64,000 bases of DNA. Origin: Bradyrhizobium sp. 149 (GTDB taxonomy: Bacteria > Pseudomonadota > Alphaproteobacteria > Rhizobiales > Xanthobacteraceae). The stretch spans positions 806,001-870,000 of the forward strand of contig NZ_JADPKK010000022.1 of NCBI RefSeq assembly GCF_023073915.1, given 5' to 3'. The position numbers were made by a program, and so were the translations under genes. Positions 16,668-25,978 of the stretch are shown in pieces; position 1 is the first letter of the stretch, and every line of letters begins with the position of its first letter. Under the pieces are notes generated by a model. It was not told the DNA's origin. It saw only the letters and a list, made by a program, of their open reading frames with translations, and ran no database searches.

Positions 16668-19600
16668 TTCGCCGCCCGCACTTCGACGGTGCCCGTCCCG
16701 GTCCGGCCGTAGCGCGAGGGATTGTACATGTCCTCGACATAGGCCTGCGGCAGCACGTATTTGCCGGGCGAGACCACACGCACGACATAGGCGACCGTGA
16801 AGACCGCCTTGGAATCCGAGGCCCGATCGACGGCCGCCGTGAAGCGGTCGTCGCGGAACTCGGTATCCTCCGGCTCTTCGCCATCCTCGATCCAACCCAG
16901 CGTGCCGCTGTCACCCGACGACACCAGCTTTGGATTGTCGATCTCGAGGCCCGCCGGCAGATAGTCGGACACCATGATGTGGCCGTACTCGGGCTTGGCC
17001 TCGGTGATCTTCAGCACCACGGCGAAGCGGTCGTTCTGCCTGACCTTGCTGATATCGGCGGGCTTGCCGTCGAGCGTGAAGAAGCTGCGCTCGATCTTGA
17101 AGCCATTCGATGCCGCAGGCTCCGGCGTCACCGGCGAGCCCGACACCGAGACCACCGCTTGCACCGGCGCATCGCCGGTGTTGGTGATCTTCAGCGGCTT
17201 GCCCTCCAGCGTCGAGGCCTTGTAGCTGCGGTACAGCGCGGTCTTGACTGGCTGACCGTCGACCTCCATCGCCAGGTTCTCCTTGGCGAGCGCGCGCGCC
17301 GCCAGCACCAGCCACGCGTTCTCCTGCGTGGAGGTATAGGGGGTCAGCCCGCGCGCGGTCTCGACCCGCGTCACCGCCTGCGTCAGCGTCGCCTTCGGTG
17401 CGTTGCCTTCGCTGGCAAGCGACACCAGCGCTGCGGCATCGCGGAGCTGCGAGCCGTAGTCGGTGCGGCCGAATTCCAGCACGGGCTTTGGCGCGAGACT
17501 GTCGAGGGCCGCGCCATAGACCCGCTCGGCGCGGTTGCGGTCGCCGACCAGCGCGAGCGCCGCCGCAAGCTGCGACTTCGCGATGGGAGTCGCGAGGTTA
17601 TTCAGCTTGGTGTCGGCGAGATAGCGGAGGTCGCCGATCGGCGCTGCACCGTTGCGCGCCAGCACGTAGAGGCCGTAGGCGAGATCGCGGCCACCGTCCT
17701 TCTCCGGCTCGTTGCCGTTGACGACCGAGTTGCGAATGCGGTCGAGCGCGTTCTTGAACAACACATCCGGCACCACAAAACCCTTTTCGCGGGCGCGGGT
17801 CAGGAAGTCCGTCACGTACGCATCGAGCCAGGCATCGTCACCGCCGGCCGACCACAGGCCGAACGAGCCGTTCGAGCCCTGGCGCGCCAGTAGCCGCTCG
17901 ATGGCGTCGCGGATGCGCTGGTCAACGTCAGTGTCCATTGCCAGATGCGCGCCGGCCGCGAGCTCGTTGACATAGAGCAGCGGCATGGCGCGGCTGGTGA
18001 TCTGCTCCGAGCAGCCATGGGGATAGCGGTCGAGCGCTTTGAGGATCGTCGCCGCATCGAGCGCAGTCGACAGGCTGGCCGACACCGAGACGCTGCCGGT
18101 GCCCGGCACGAGATCGGCGAACATATCCGGGGTCAACGTCAGGCTCTCACCCTTCGCGAGCGTCCGGATCGAGCGCCGCGCCAGGACTTGCGTCGCCGCC
18201 TTGACGTCGAGCGCATAGTGCCGCGCCAGCGCCAGACCATTCGGCCCCTTGATGTCGACGTCGAGCGTCGCCTGCCCCGCCGCCGTCGCGTCGATGGCGA
18301 GCGAGAAGGAATTGCGCTGCTTGGCGGCGAGCTTGACCGTGGTCGCGGGATTGCCGGTCATCTTCACCGGGCCGCCCGCGTTCACGTTGATGACGTAATC
18401 GCCGGCCTGCCCCTCGACATTGTCGATCTCGAGATTGACCGTGCCGTGGTCGCCATTGAGCAGGAAGCGCGGCAGGGTCGTGGTCAGCACCACGGGATCG
18501 CGGATCACCACATCCGTGTTGGCGCGGCCGAGCTTGGTCGCGGTCCACGCCACCGCCATCACGCGCGCGGTACCGGCGAACTCCGGAATGTCGAAGCTCA
18601 CTTCTGCGGTGCCGTCGGCGGCAACGGTGACGATGCCCGAATAGAGCGCGAGCGGCTTTTGCGCGGGCGGCGAACCCTGGAGCTCGGCGGCACCGGCGTC
18701 GCCGCCGGACTTGATCTGCCCGCGCGTGCCCGACATGCCGTCGATGAGTTGCCCATAGAGATCGCGGATCTCCGCGCTCAGGCGGCGCTGGCCGAGATAA
18801 TAGTCGTCCGGCGCCGGCGGCTTGTAATTGGTGAGATTGAGGATGCCGACGTCGACCGCCGCGATGACGATCTTGGCGTCCTCGCCCGGATTGAGGCCGT
18901 CGAGCTTGACCGGGATCTTCAACATCGCATTCGGCCGGATCAGAGCCGGTGGCGTCAGCTTCACCTGGAGTGTGCGGGTCTGCTTGTCGATGCCAAACCA
19001 TTTGAGTCCGATCGCCCGGCCCGGCATGCGTTGCGCGGTCGCATCGAGCGGACGGCGCAGCGTCGCCACAACATAGGCGCCGGTGCCCCAATCCTTGCCG
19101 ACCGGGAGCTTCACCTGCGCGGTGCCTTCCTTGACGTCGATGGTCTGCGTCGTCAGCAGGCGATCGCCGAGCACGTTGACGGTCAGCTTGCCGGCGCTGC
19201 GGACGTTGATCGACACAGTCATCGTGTCGCCCGAGGCGTATTGCGGCTTGTCGATCGAGGTCTCCAGGAGGTCCGGCGTGTCGGCGCTGCCGTCGGAATA
19301 CCAGCCGACGTCGAACTGCACCGAGGTCACCGGGCCGTCCGCGTCGTTCGACTTGACGTCGAGCCGGTAGCGGCCGGGCTGCGGGGTCAGCGAGATCCGC
19401 GACGGCTTGTCGGCGGCAACGGTCACGTCGCCGTCAGAGACGCGCGAGGTCGACTTGACCGGCTCGTACTCCCAGTAATTGCTCTGCCGATACCATTGGT
19501 AGCGCGACTCCATCTTCATGAGCTCGTAGCGCAGGCCATCGCGGCGAAGCCTCTCGCCTTCGGGCGAGACGAAGACGATTTCGAACTCGGCCTTGTCGCC

Positions 19601-21868
19601 CTCGGCGACGTTCTTGTCGCCGAACAGCGGCTTGATGCCGATCATCGCGTTCGCGGGTGCGACCGGCAGCACGATCTTGCGCTCGACCGCGCGGCCGCCA
19701 GTCTCGACCATGCGGACGAAGATCTGCGCCTCTTGCGACCGCGTCGAGGCCGGCTGCTTGTCGAGCGTGACCGGGAAGGTCGCAACGCCGTTGGCGTCGG
19801 CCTCCGGCAGGTTCTCCAGCGGCGTGCGCTCGCTCGACGTGGTCTCCTCGTCGGCGACGCCGAACTGGTAGCCGGCAAAGCCTGGCCGCTCGGACGCGGG
19901 CGCGACCAGCATGTCGCCTTCGAGCGCCAGACCCGAGGCCGGCGCGCCATAGAGGAAATGGCCGTCCGCCTTAAGCTCCACTGGAGTGTTAGCTTTGATC
20001 AGCTTGTCCTTGGTGGACAAGTCGAATTCGATCCGATCAGGGACGTAGTCCTCGACCATGAAGGTGGTTTCGCCGACCGAAGAACCCTTCGGATCGGTGA
20101 AGGCGCGCACCCGCCAGGTCCCGGTCGGGACGGCCGGGTTGAGCGGCACGGGCAATGTGCGCCCGCCGGCGCCCTGGTCGGACAGCACGGCGCGGCGGTA
20201 TTCGACGCCATCAGGGCGCTCGATCACCAGGGTCATCGGCCCGCCGGTAACAGCATTGCCCTGCCCGTCGCGGAGCAGCGCGGTGAGATAGACGGTCTCG
20301 CTGGAGCGATAGACGCCGCGCTCGGCATAAACGAAGGCGTCGGCGCCCGCAGGCACCGCACGGCCAGAGACGCCGCGGTCGGACAGATCGAAGGCGGAGG
20401 TCTTGAGGCTGAGGAAGGCATAGTCGGCCTTCTCGCCGGTCACGGTGAGCATCGCCGGCGACAGGCCGCCCTCGCCGCGCGCCAGCCCCGCCTCGAACAG
20501 CACATGGCCGCTGTCATCGGTCTTGCGAGTGGCAAGGATCTCGTTGTTGCGGGCGACCAGCCGCACCTCGGCCTTGCCGACCGGATCGGTCGACGCCAGC
20601 GAATTCACGAAGACGTGGATGCCGTCCTTGCCGGAATAGGCTGTGACGCCGAGATCGGAGACAATGAACCATTGGGTAGCGAGCTGGTAGTCGTCGTCCG
20701 AGCCCGGCCCCTTCGCCGCGGCCGTCATCACGTAGACGCCGGGCTGGAGCTCGCCGAGCGCCTGGTCGACCGGGAATGCCGTGGTGACGTCCTGGTTCAG
20801 CGTCATCGCGGTCGCGAGCTCGCCGGTCCAGACCTTGACGCCGCGCTCGCCGCCGAGATCGCTGAGCTGGTATTTCGACAGAGTCTTCTGGAAATCGCTA
20901 TCGACCACCGTGTTGATCAGATTGCGGTCGCCGATCCGGAAGACGTTAATGTTGACGGCTGGCGTATTGACGCTGACCACGGGAATGCCGCGCTGGCCCG
21001 TCCTTGGCAGCACATAGGCCCGGCTGGTGAAGCGCACGAACGGCTTGCGGTCTCGCACATAGACGTTGAACTCGGCCGATTTCGGCAGGCCCTCCTTCAC
21101 GGTGGACGGCAGGCCGGCGCGCAGATTGATGTTGTAGCGGTCGCCATGCTTCAGCCCGTCGACGCAGAGCTGCTTGCCCTCGGCCGACAAAGCCGGCTTG
21201 TCCTGGCCTGCCAGCGCGAGGTACGGCGCGAAATCGGTGCGCTTGGCGAGTTCTTCCGAGAACTGGAAGCAGGCGCGCGGACTGGCGGAGTCCGAGTCCA
21301 CGGTGTAGTCGAGCAGCCGAAAACCGTGCTCGTCGCGCATCTTCTCATATTGGCCGCGGACGTCGGCGACCTCGCGCATGTCGAGCGACAGCCGTAGCGC
21401 ATCCAGCGCCGGCCGCCACAGCTTGCGTTCGGACAGCGACTTGCCGAGCACCGCGAGCGCGTCGGCCTCCTCGCCCGCATTGCCAGCCCGCTGGTAGGCG
21501 ATGTAGGCGGCGGTCGAGGCACGCTCCAGCAGGAACGTCTGCTCGCTCGAGCTCTTGGGCGTGATCTGGAAGATGACTTTCGCCAGGCGCAGCCAGTTGC
21601 CGGCGTCCTCCGGCGTAGTTGCCGCGATGTGGCCGAGCACCGACAGGCCGGTGCGATAGTCGTTGCGCCGGAAGGCGGCATCGGCGTCGGTGCGCAAGCT
21701 TGCGCCGGACTTGGCGACCGGCCCCGCCTCGCCCTTGATCTGCGCCTCCAGCTTGATCGCGGAATCAGCGAGGTCGTCCCGCTTGAACGCCTTGTCCGCC
21801 GCGTGCGTGGCCACAAGGCCAAACGCCAGCGTGGCGCAGAATGTGGCGGCGCGAACCAGACCGATCAT
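16664..21868 (-). CDS. Bacterial alpha-2-macroglobulin (MG2 family) protein
   Basis: A 1734-residue periplasmic protein with an N-terminal signal peptide (MIGLVRAATFCATLAFGLVATHA). It contains MG domains, the bait region and the thioester motif CSEQ (Cys1286 to Gln1289, in YPHGCSEQITSRAMP), followed by an alpha-toroid-like thioester domain and a receptor-binding-like C-terminus. Such proteins are thought to trap invading proteases covalently in the periplasm, while the partner PbpC repairs peptidoglycan. No lipobox cysteine follows the signal peptide, so unlike E. coli YfhM it is probably soluble. The ATG at 21868 is chosen for the GGGAG 7 bases upstream. An in-frame start 42 bases earlier lacks this. 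Confidence 0.93.
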   Translation of the reverse strand: MIGLVRAATFCATLAFGLVATHAADKAFKRDDLADSAIKLEAQIKGEAGPVAKSGASLRTDADAAFRRNDYRTGLSVLGHIAATTPEDAGNWLRLAKVIFQITPKSSSEQTFLLERASTAAYIAYQRAGNAGEEADALAVLGKSLSERKLWRPALDALRLSLDMREVADVRGQYEKMRDEHGFRLLDYTVDSDSASPRACFQFSEELAKRTDFAPYLALAGQDKPALSAEGKQLCVDGLKHGDRYNINLRAGLPSTVKEGLPKSAEFNVYVRDRKPFVRFTSRAYVLPRTGQRGIPVVSVNTPAVNINVFRIGDRNLINTVVDSDFQKTLSKYQLSDLGGERGVKVWTGELATAMTLNQDVTTAFPVDQALGELQPGVYVMTAAAKGPGSDDDYQLATQWFIVSDLGVTAYSGKDGIHVFVNSLASTDPVGKAEVRLVARNNEILATRKTDDSGHVLFEAGLARGEGGLSPAMLTVTGEKADYAFLSLKTSAFDLSDRGVSGRAVPAGADAFVYAERGVYRSSETVYLTALLRDGQGNAVTGGPMTLVIERPDGVEYRRAVLSDQGAGGRTLPVPLNPAVPTGTWRVRAFTDPKGSSVGETTFMVEDYVPDRIEFDLSTKDKLIKANTPVELKADGHFLYGAPASGLALEGDMLVAPASERPGFAGYQFGVADEETTSSERTPLENLPEADANGVATFPVTLDKQPASTRSQEAQIFVRMVETGGRAVERKIVLPVAPANAMIGIKPLFGDKNVAEGDKAEFEIVFVSPEGERLRRDGLRYELMKMESRYQWYRQSNYWEYEPVKSTSRVSDGDVTVAADKPSRISLTPQPGRYRLDVKSNDADGPVTSVQFDVGWYSDGSADTPDLLETSIDKPQYASGDTMTVSINVRSAGKLTVNVLGDRLLTTQTIDVKEGTAQVKLPVGKDWGTGAYVVATLRRPLDATAQRMPGRAIGLKWFGIDKQTRTLQVKLTPPALIRPNAMLKIPVKLDGLNPGEDAKIVIAAVDVGILNLTNYKPPAPDDYYLGQRRLSAEIRDLYGQLIDGMSGTRGQIKSGGDAGAAELQGSPPAQKPLALYSGIVTVAADGTAEVSFDIPEFAGTARVMAVAWTATKLGRANTDVVIRDPVVLTTTLPRFLLNGDHGTVNLEIDNVEGQAGDYVINVNAGGPVKMTGNPATTVKLAAKQRNSFSLAIDATAAGQATLDVDIKGPNGLALARHYALDVKAATQVLARRSIRTLAKGESLTLTPDMFADLVPGTGSVSVSASLSTALDAATILKALDRYPHGCSEQITSRAMPLLYVNELAAGAHLAMDTDVDQRIRDAIERLLARQGSNGSFGLWSAGGDDAWLDAYVTDFLTRAREKGFVVPDVLFKNALDRIRNSVVNGNEPEKDGGRDLAYGLYVLARNGAAPIGDLRYLADTKLNNLATPIAKSQLAAALALVGDRNRAERVYGAALDSLAPKPVLEFGRTDYGSQLRDAAALVSLASEGNAPKATLTQAVTRVETARGLTPYTSTQENAWLVLAARALAKENLAMEVDGQPVKTALYRSYKASTLEGKPLKITNTGDAPVQAVVSVSGSPVTPEPAASNGFKIERSFFTLDGKPADISKVRQNDRFAVVLKITEAKPEYGHIMVSDYLPAGLEIDNPKLVSSGDSGTLGWIEDGEEPEDTEFRDDRFTAAVDRASDSKAVFTVAYVVRVVSPGKYVLPQAYVEDMYNPSRYGRTGTGTVEVRAAK

Positions 21869-22272
21869 GGTGGACTCCCGGAAATCGCGGACGAACGCCC
21901 GCTGACGCATGAAATGCGCGGAAAGGTGACGGACTCAAGGCGATGGAACCAAAGGTGCAAATTCGTCGCATTCGCCATGGCAAAGGCAAGCCCAGAGGAG
22001 ACTGATCAAGATCTCGCCACGCACGCCGTCCTGATGGCGCAGCAATACCCGACCAGTCGACCGGCGGCCGTGCCCCGGAAGCTGGCCAGCGCCCCCGGCG
22101 ATGTGATCCATCGTCCAGTCCGCTGCCGCTCGACCCGGCACCCTGACACCCCACCGTCCCGCTTTGTTGCGGCTTCTAGGAAAACGGTTCGGTTCAGGCT
22201 TGGCGAAAGACGATATTTTTCATAATGGCATGGTAGACGAACAGCAGGCCCCAAACCGAGGTGGCTCAAGAC
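21869..22272. other. Intergenic region without a convincing gene
   Basis: This is the leader of the macroglobulin operon and the upstream region of tRNA-Arg. Open frames on either strand here have no coding character. An A/T-rich stretch near 22205-22230 (GATATTTTTCATAATGG) may contain the tRNA promoter, but no well-spaced -35/-10 pair is clear. Confidence 0.5.
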
Positions 22273-22349
22273 GGTCCCGTAGCTCAACTGGATAGAGCAT
22301 CAGATTTCTACTCTGAGGGTTGCAGGTTCGATTCCTGCCGGGATCGCCA
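22273..22349 (+). tRNA. tRNA-Arg(TCT)
   Basis: A 77-nt cloverleaf. The acceptor is GGTCCCG paired with CGGGATC, then discriminator G and encoded CCA. The anticodon stem TCAGA/TCTGA carries loop TTTCTAC with anticodon TCT, and the T arm contains GGTTCGATTCC. No direct repeat of its 3' end was noticed nearby. Confidence 0.95.
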
Positions 22350-22570
22350 TTTTCAGCTCCATTGGCAATCTCATCCACCGGAGCATCATCTTGGCTCACC
22401 CGGCGAGTTCTTCCGGCGCCCGGGGACTCGATGCAACCGGCGTTCATCACGACGCGCACCTGCAGAATCAGTGTCCTTCACGAACGCGTGGGTAGCCTCG
22501 CTCCGGGCTTTGATCCGGGCAAACGAGCCCTATCTATGCGCCGAGCGACGTGCGCCCGATAAGGACTTCG

Positions 22571-22813
22571 ATGCTGCTATCCGACTGGACGAGAATGGCT
22601 ATCGCATCTGCGGTGGCGATCGTCGCAATATCGTTCCTGGCAATCGACGCGGGAGTCCTGAACTCCGGGATGATCACAAAGCCCATCGCGACGGCGCAGG
22701 CTTCCATCGCAGACGTGGCGGTGAGTCAGCATCAACTCGCCTTCGCCGTTCAGGCGTGGGCGCGTCGCGGCCACCAGAAGCCTGCCCTGGAAGAATGCCT
22801 GGCGGTCGATTGA
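22571..22813 (+). CDS. Small hypothetical protein with one N-terminal membrane segment
   Basis: An 80-residue ORF. ATG is preceded by AAGGA at good spacing. Residues about 8-30 (TRMAIASAVAIVAISFLAIDAGV) form a hydrophobic helix, which could be a signal anchor. The rest is polar and has no motif I recognise. Codon third positions are moderately GC-rich, as in neighbouring genes. Confidence 0.4.
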   Translation: MLLSDWTRMAIASAVAIVAISFLAIDAGVLNSGMITKPIATAQASIADVAVSQHQLAFAVQAWARRGHQKPALEECLAVD

Positions 22814-22945
22814 TCCAAGCGCAGTTTGTCGCAGCCCCGTCTCGCGGATGCATACGCGCACGTAACAGTGATGTTTGTTGCAGGCGATGGGTTTCGCACG
22901 GGCTCCACCTATCCTGCGAGCTGTAGAGCTCGCACAACAACGCCA

Positions 22946-23302
22946 TTATTCCCCCCGGATGAAGATCGTCCAAATCCAGCCGAACAGTGCGCTCAACGCG
23001 GCAACCGATGCGGCGATTGCTGCGGTTCGAGTCCACCAGATCTGCCGCTCATGCCGTTCGATATCCGCCTCGGATTTTTGATTATCTTTCCAGTTCAGCC
23101 ATTCCTGGGCGAACCCGATCGTCATGACGGGCGCGGCTCCGATCGCAATCGCCCCAGCGGATGCCGCGTCGGTCTGGGCAAGGCGCGCGCGGACGTTGGC
23201 TGCACCCGTCTTTTCAAGCACCGCAAGCCATCGCCGGGACTGTTCGTCTGAAACATGCCACGTGCATTCCCTGTAAGGAAATGCTTTCGGTCGCTCTGTC
23301 AT
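22946..23302 (-). CDS. Conserved-looking small protein with C-terminal membrane anchor
   Basis: A 118-residue protein. The N-terminal part is soluble (MTERPKAFPYRECTWHVSDE), the middle is alanine-rich and the C-terminal helix is hydrophobic (RTAAIAASVAALSALFGWIWTIF), suggesting a tail-anchored topology. It begins 22 bp after the stop of the PLP-fold gene in the same direction, so the two may form an operon. Function is not recognised. Confidence 0.55.
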   Translation of the reverse strand: MTERPKAFPYRECTWHVSDEQSRRWLAVLEKTGAANVRARLAQTDAASAGAIAIGAAPVMTIGFAQEWLNWKDNQKSEADIERHERQIWWTRTAAIAASVAALSALFGWIWTIFIRGE

Positions 23303-23324
23303 GGCCTCGCACCGTGCTCACCAT

Positions 23325-24602
23325 TCAGGGGGCCCCCTGATGTCTCGCCCACCACCGCGCAATCGCCGCCGCGACATCCTTCCACAGCTCGGTCGGCAGA
23401 TCCGGCACGGCCACCCGCACGCTGTACCGGTCCGTGGTCGCATCGTGAAACCACTCGGTCGCGGCGAAATCGAAACCAAAACTGCCGGCGTGCCGAATGG
23501 GAAAGCCTTCGCCGCTCAGATCGCGGCTCATGTCTTCGGCGGCCTGCCGTGCGGTCGCCTCATTGAGGGCGCGCCTGCCGCGAAGCGTGACATAGAGACC
23601 GTGAGTGAAATGGAGCTCGGCCGAGAGCGAGGCGAGCTCAGAGGCGAAGTATCGCGCCGTGTGGCGACCGTTGCGCAGGATCGCCGCGACGCGTTTTTTC
23701 GTCAGTGCCCAATAGGCTGCTGTGCCCACAAACGGCGGGAAGTGCGCCGGCAGCGCCGCGCCGCCGAGAAGCCGTACGGCATTGCCGGTTTCCGCCGCCA
23801 GGCTTTCGGACATCAGACGACCTGCCTTCATATCCTTGCCGCTCCAACGCACGAATACAGCAGAGCCGAGCCGGCCGTATTCCACCCCGAGCGAATCCAG
23901 CTTGTTATGACTTCGCACCAACACGACGGGAATGTCCCATCGCGCGGCCCATCTCAGGACGCGCCGGATGCGTCCCGATCGGCCGGCGAAACATGTCGTA
24001 TCGAAGATCAACAGATCGAGCGCCGAACCGTTGCAGTGCAGAGTCGCTTCGAACGCTCCGGCAGAGGCGCATGAATCCAGCAGGAGAATCTGCGGCGAGG
24101 CTGCCGAAGCAAGTGCATCGTCCAGCGGCAGCTTCAGCGTGACAAGCCGCAAATGGCGGACGAGGCTTCGGATCAGCTCCAGCGTCTCGCCGTAAGTACC
24201 CGGCAGCAGCACGATGTCTGCCTTGCCGATGATGCCTGCGGAGGCGAGCAGCAGCGCGGAGATCGCGGCCATGCCGGAGGCGGTATAGATCGCCTCGCTC
24301 CTGCAGCCCCGCTCGAGTTCATAAAACGAGGGGCCGCGCACCCTAAGGTCCGCACGCTGATAATCGTAGCTGAACGCAAACGGACCGCTGCTGGGAGACG
24401 TCGCGTGCGACCAGGCGGTCTCTGTCGCCTTCCAGTCCTGCAGCGCATGCTCGGCGCGCAGCGCGGCGGCTAGCTGAAACTTGGAGTCCACAACCTCGTC
24501 GACCGATCGCGGACGAACCAAATGCAGCGGGCTCCTCAGGCAATCGTTCAGCAGCCCGATTTCCCCGTGCTTTCGTTCGAGATAAGCCTCAAAAGTCTCC
24601 AT
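23325..24602 (-). CDS. Orphan fold-type I PLP-dependent enzyme-like protein
   Basis: A 425-residue protein resembling Cys/Met-metabolism PLP enzymes. YTASGMAAISALL (residues 106-118) matches their SGMAAI cofactor-phosphate region, LLIFDTTCF supplies the Asp (D201) that binds the pyridine ring, and VRSHNKLDSLGVEYGRLG supplies a candidate Schiff-base lysine (K234). The similarity is weak elsewhere, and the N-terminal 90 residues are unfamiliar. It is divergent from a DUF2171 gene and followed by a small membrane-protein gene. The substrate is unknown. Loss of catalysis cannot be excluded. Confidence 0.7.
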   Translation of the reverse strand: METFEAYLERKHGEIGLLNDCLRSPLHLVRPRSVDEVVDSKFQLAAALRAEHALQDWKATETAWSHATSPSSGPFAFSYDYQRADLRVRGPSFYELERGCRSEAIYTASGMAAISALLLASAGIIGKADIVLLPGTYGETLELIRSLVRHLRLVTLKLPLDDALASAASPQILLLDSCASAGAFEATLHCNGSALDLLIFDTTCFAGRSGRIRRVLRWAARWDIPVVLVRSHNKLDSLGVEYGRLGSAVFVRWSGKDMKAGRLMSESLAAETGNAVRLLGGAALPAHFPPFVGTAAYWALTKKRVAAILRNGRHTARYFASELASLSAELHFTHGLYVTLRGRRALNEATARQAAEDMSRDLSGEGFPIRHAGSFGFDFAATEWFHDATTDRYSVRVAVPDLPTELWKDVAAAIARWWARHQGAP

Positions 24603-24726
24603 GCGAATCTTGGCAATTGCGACTGCGTTTCAACGTTCGGCGAACGCATTGGCTCCAACAATCGGCCCCGCCCATCCTTGCAACGAAGACCGGTGCTCGC
24701 CGTTGATACTGGACAAGGAGAACATC

Positions 24727-24954
24727 ATGAACGATGTCAGAGAGCACATGAAGATCATCGGCAAGGACGGCGCCCATGTCGGCACCGTCGACCGCGTCGA
24801 GGGCAACCGCATCAAGCTGACGCGGAGGGACAGCCCGGAAGGTCACAGGGACCATCATCATTACATCGACACGAAATATATCGGTGCCGTCGAAGGCGAT
24901 GTCGTCAAGCTTTCGGTGAATGCAGACGCGGTGCCGAAGTCGGAAGCGGTCTGA
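24727..24954 (+). CDS. DUF2171 family protein
   Basis: A 75-residue cytoplasmic protein (MNDVREHMKIIGKDGAHVGT) with the PRC-barrel-like pattern typical of DUF2171: HVGTVDRVEGNRIKLTRRD, then HHHYIDTKYI. AAGGAG lies 7 bases before the ATG. Its function is unknown. Members are often stress-associated small proteins in rhizobia. Confidence 0.85.
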   Translation: MNDVREHMKIIGKDGAHVGTVDRVEGNRIKLTRRDSPEGHRDHHHYIDTKYIGAVEGDVVKLSVNADAVPKSEAV

Positions 24955-24961
24955 CACACTG

Positions 24962-24990
24962 AGCCCCTGCGGGGGCTTGTCGTTTGTTCA
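24962..24990 (+). terminator. Intrinsic terminator after the DUF2171 gene
   Basis: AGCCCC pairs with GGGGCT around a TGCG loop, followed by TTGTCGTTTGTT. It sits 7 bases after the stop codon. Confidence 0.6.
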
Positions 24991-25269
24991 CGGGTCCTGC
25001 TCCGCTTCGTTCCCCGAAACGAATCGAGATCAGAAAATCGTCGTCGGAACGAGTGTTAACGCCGTGTTTCGGCAGCTCGCGTCAGGCGTCGAGCGTCACA
25101 AGCGCGGGCCGCAACCGGTAGGCGTCGATCGCGGCGTTGGACAGCAGTAATCGTCGCCTTTCCTTCGTGATCTCACGAGGATGGAATGAATCGAGGGGCA
25201 CGGAACGAACCTACGATCGGCGCGTTAGACTCCGAGTGGCGCCGATCTGCCAGCCCCGGTCGGCTCTAG

Positions 25270-25302
25270 AACCCGTGCTTGTCCCCCGAGCACCGGGTTT
25301 TT
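25270..25302. terminator. Hairpin with T-run
   Basis: AACCCGTGCT pairs with AGCACCGGGTT (one bulged C) around a short C-rich loop, followed by TTTT. It lies downstream of the stop of the small gene at 25337-25486 on the minus strand, and its T-run also fits plus-strand termination. Confidence 0.5.
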
Positions 25303-25336
25303 CCTGTGAATGCGCGTTCTCCTCGTAAGCGTGCGC

Positions 25337-25486
25337 TCAGTCCGCCCGTTCCTCGCGCCGGTCACGGGCGAGCTGATGCCAAGCCAGGGCCAATTCGATG
25401 AAACGTTGCCGGTCGGGACCTTCGGCGGCCACGGCGCGCTTCATCGCTGCCTCGGCTTCGTGCTGTGGATCGTACTTGCTACACAT
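25337..25486 (-). CDS. Small hypothetical protein, 49 aa
   Basis: The ATG gives MCSKYDPQHEAEAAMKRAVA, then a short amphipathic helix ending in WHQLARDRREERAD. It resembles small MCSKYDP-type proteins that I associate with Bradyrhizobium. It is soluble, with no signal peptide. The frame opens 14 codons earlier, but the MCSKYD start looks natural. Function unknown. Confidence 0.5.
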   Translation of the reverse strand: MCSKYDPQHEAEAAMKRAVAAEGPDRQRFIELALAWHQLARDRREERAD

Positions 25487-25666
25487 GAGGCCGACTCTAG
25501 CCGGCCGATCTGGACAAGCGCATGGCAATTTCGTCCGTATGATTGCGGGGTCAACACCCGCCTCACGCGAACTTGCGAGGCGCGGTCCAGTTCACGCGCC
25601 TGTCGAACGACCGGCGCGACCATTGTCGCGCCGGATTTCGGATTTACACATTCCATGCGAAGCCGC

Positions 25667-25978
25667 TCAGCGGCCCGTCGCCGGATTCGGAGGCGACGCC
25701 GGTTGCGACGGGTTCTGACCGCTGGGCAGCAGCGTGTTACCTGAGGGATTGATCGTCGTGTTCATTCCCCCAGTTGCGCCCGTCGCGCCCGTGCCGGTAC
25801 CGGTACCGGTACCGGTACCGGTCGTCGTGCCGGAGGAGGCGCCGCTCGACGTGCCAACGCCTCCGGCGGATGCGCCCCCGGATGCGCCGCCTGCACCGGC
25901 GCCGCCTGTGCCCTGCGCGAGAACGGCGGTCGATGAAATTGCCAATGCCAGTCCCAGGGTGATCGCAGCCAACTTCAT
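25667..25978 (-). CDS. Secreted low-complexity Gly/Ala/Thr-rich protein
   Basis: A 103-residue protein with signal peptide MKLAAITLGLALAISSTAVLA, followed by a Gly/Ala/Ser/Thr-rich body that includes a GT dipeptide run encoded by the hexanucleotide array at 25794-25822. It ends in a proline-rich tail (SQPASPPNPATGR). A strong AAGGAG lies before the ATG. No domain is recognised. It is probably periplasmic or extracellular. Confidence 0.75.
   Translation of the reverse strand: MKLAAITLGLALAISSTAVLAQGTGGAGAGGASGGASAGGVGTSSGASSGTTTGTGTGTGTGTGATGATGGMNTTINPSGNTLLPSGQNPSQPASPPNPATGR
25794..25822. repeat. Hexanucleotide microsatellite (CCGGTA)n
   Basis: Four full CCGGTA units plus CCGGT. It lies within the coding region of the low-complexity secreted protein and encodes repeated Gly-Thr. 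Changes in unit number would stay in frame. Confidence 0.9.

Larger units (their letters stand above)
24955..25336. other. Gene-free stretch holding two terminators
   Basis: Apart from hairpins at 24962-24990 and 25270-25302, I see no ORF with coding character on either strand. Confidence 0.5.

Noticed and set aside
17945..21397. A very long open frame (1150 codons) opposite the alpha-2-macroglobulin gene
   Set aside because: It is Arg/His/Gly-rich and lies entirely antisense to a gene with clear domains. High GC removes stop codons from the opposite strand.
22006..22287. 93-codon minus-strand frame upstream of and overlapping tRNA-Arg
   Set aside because: It runs through the tRNA gene, has no ribosome site and no protein-like features.
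25794..25822. CRISPR-like repeat array
   Set aside because: It is a hexanucleotide microsatellite without spacers and lies inside a coding region. No CRISPR array occurs in the window.
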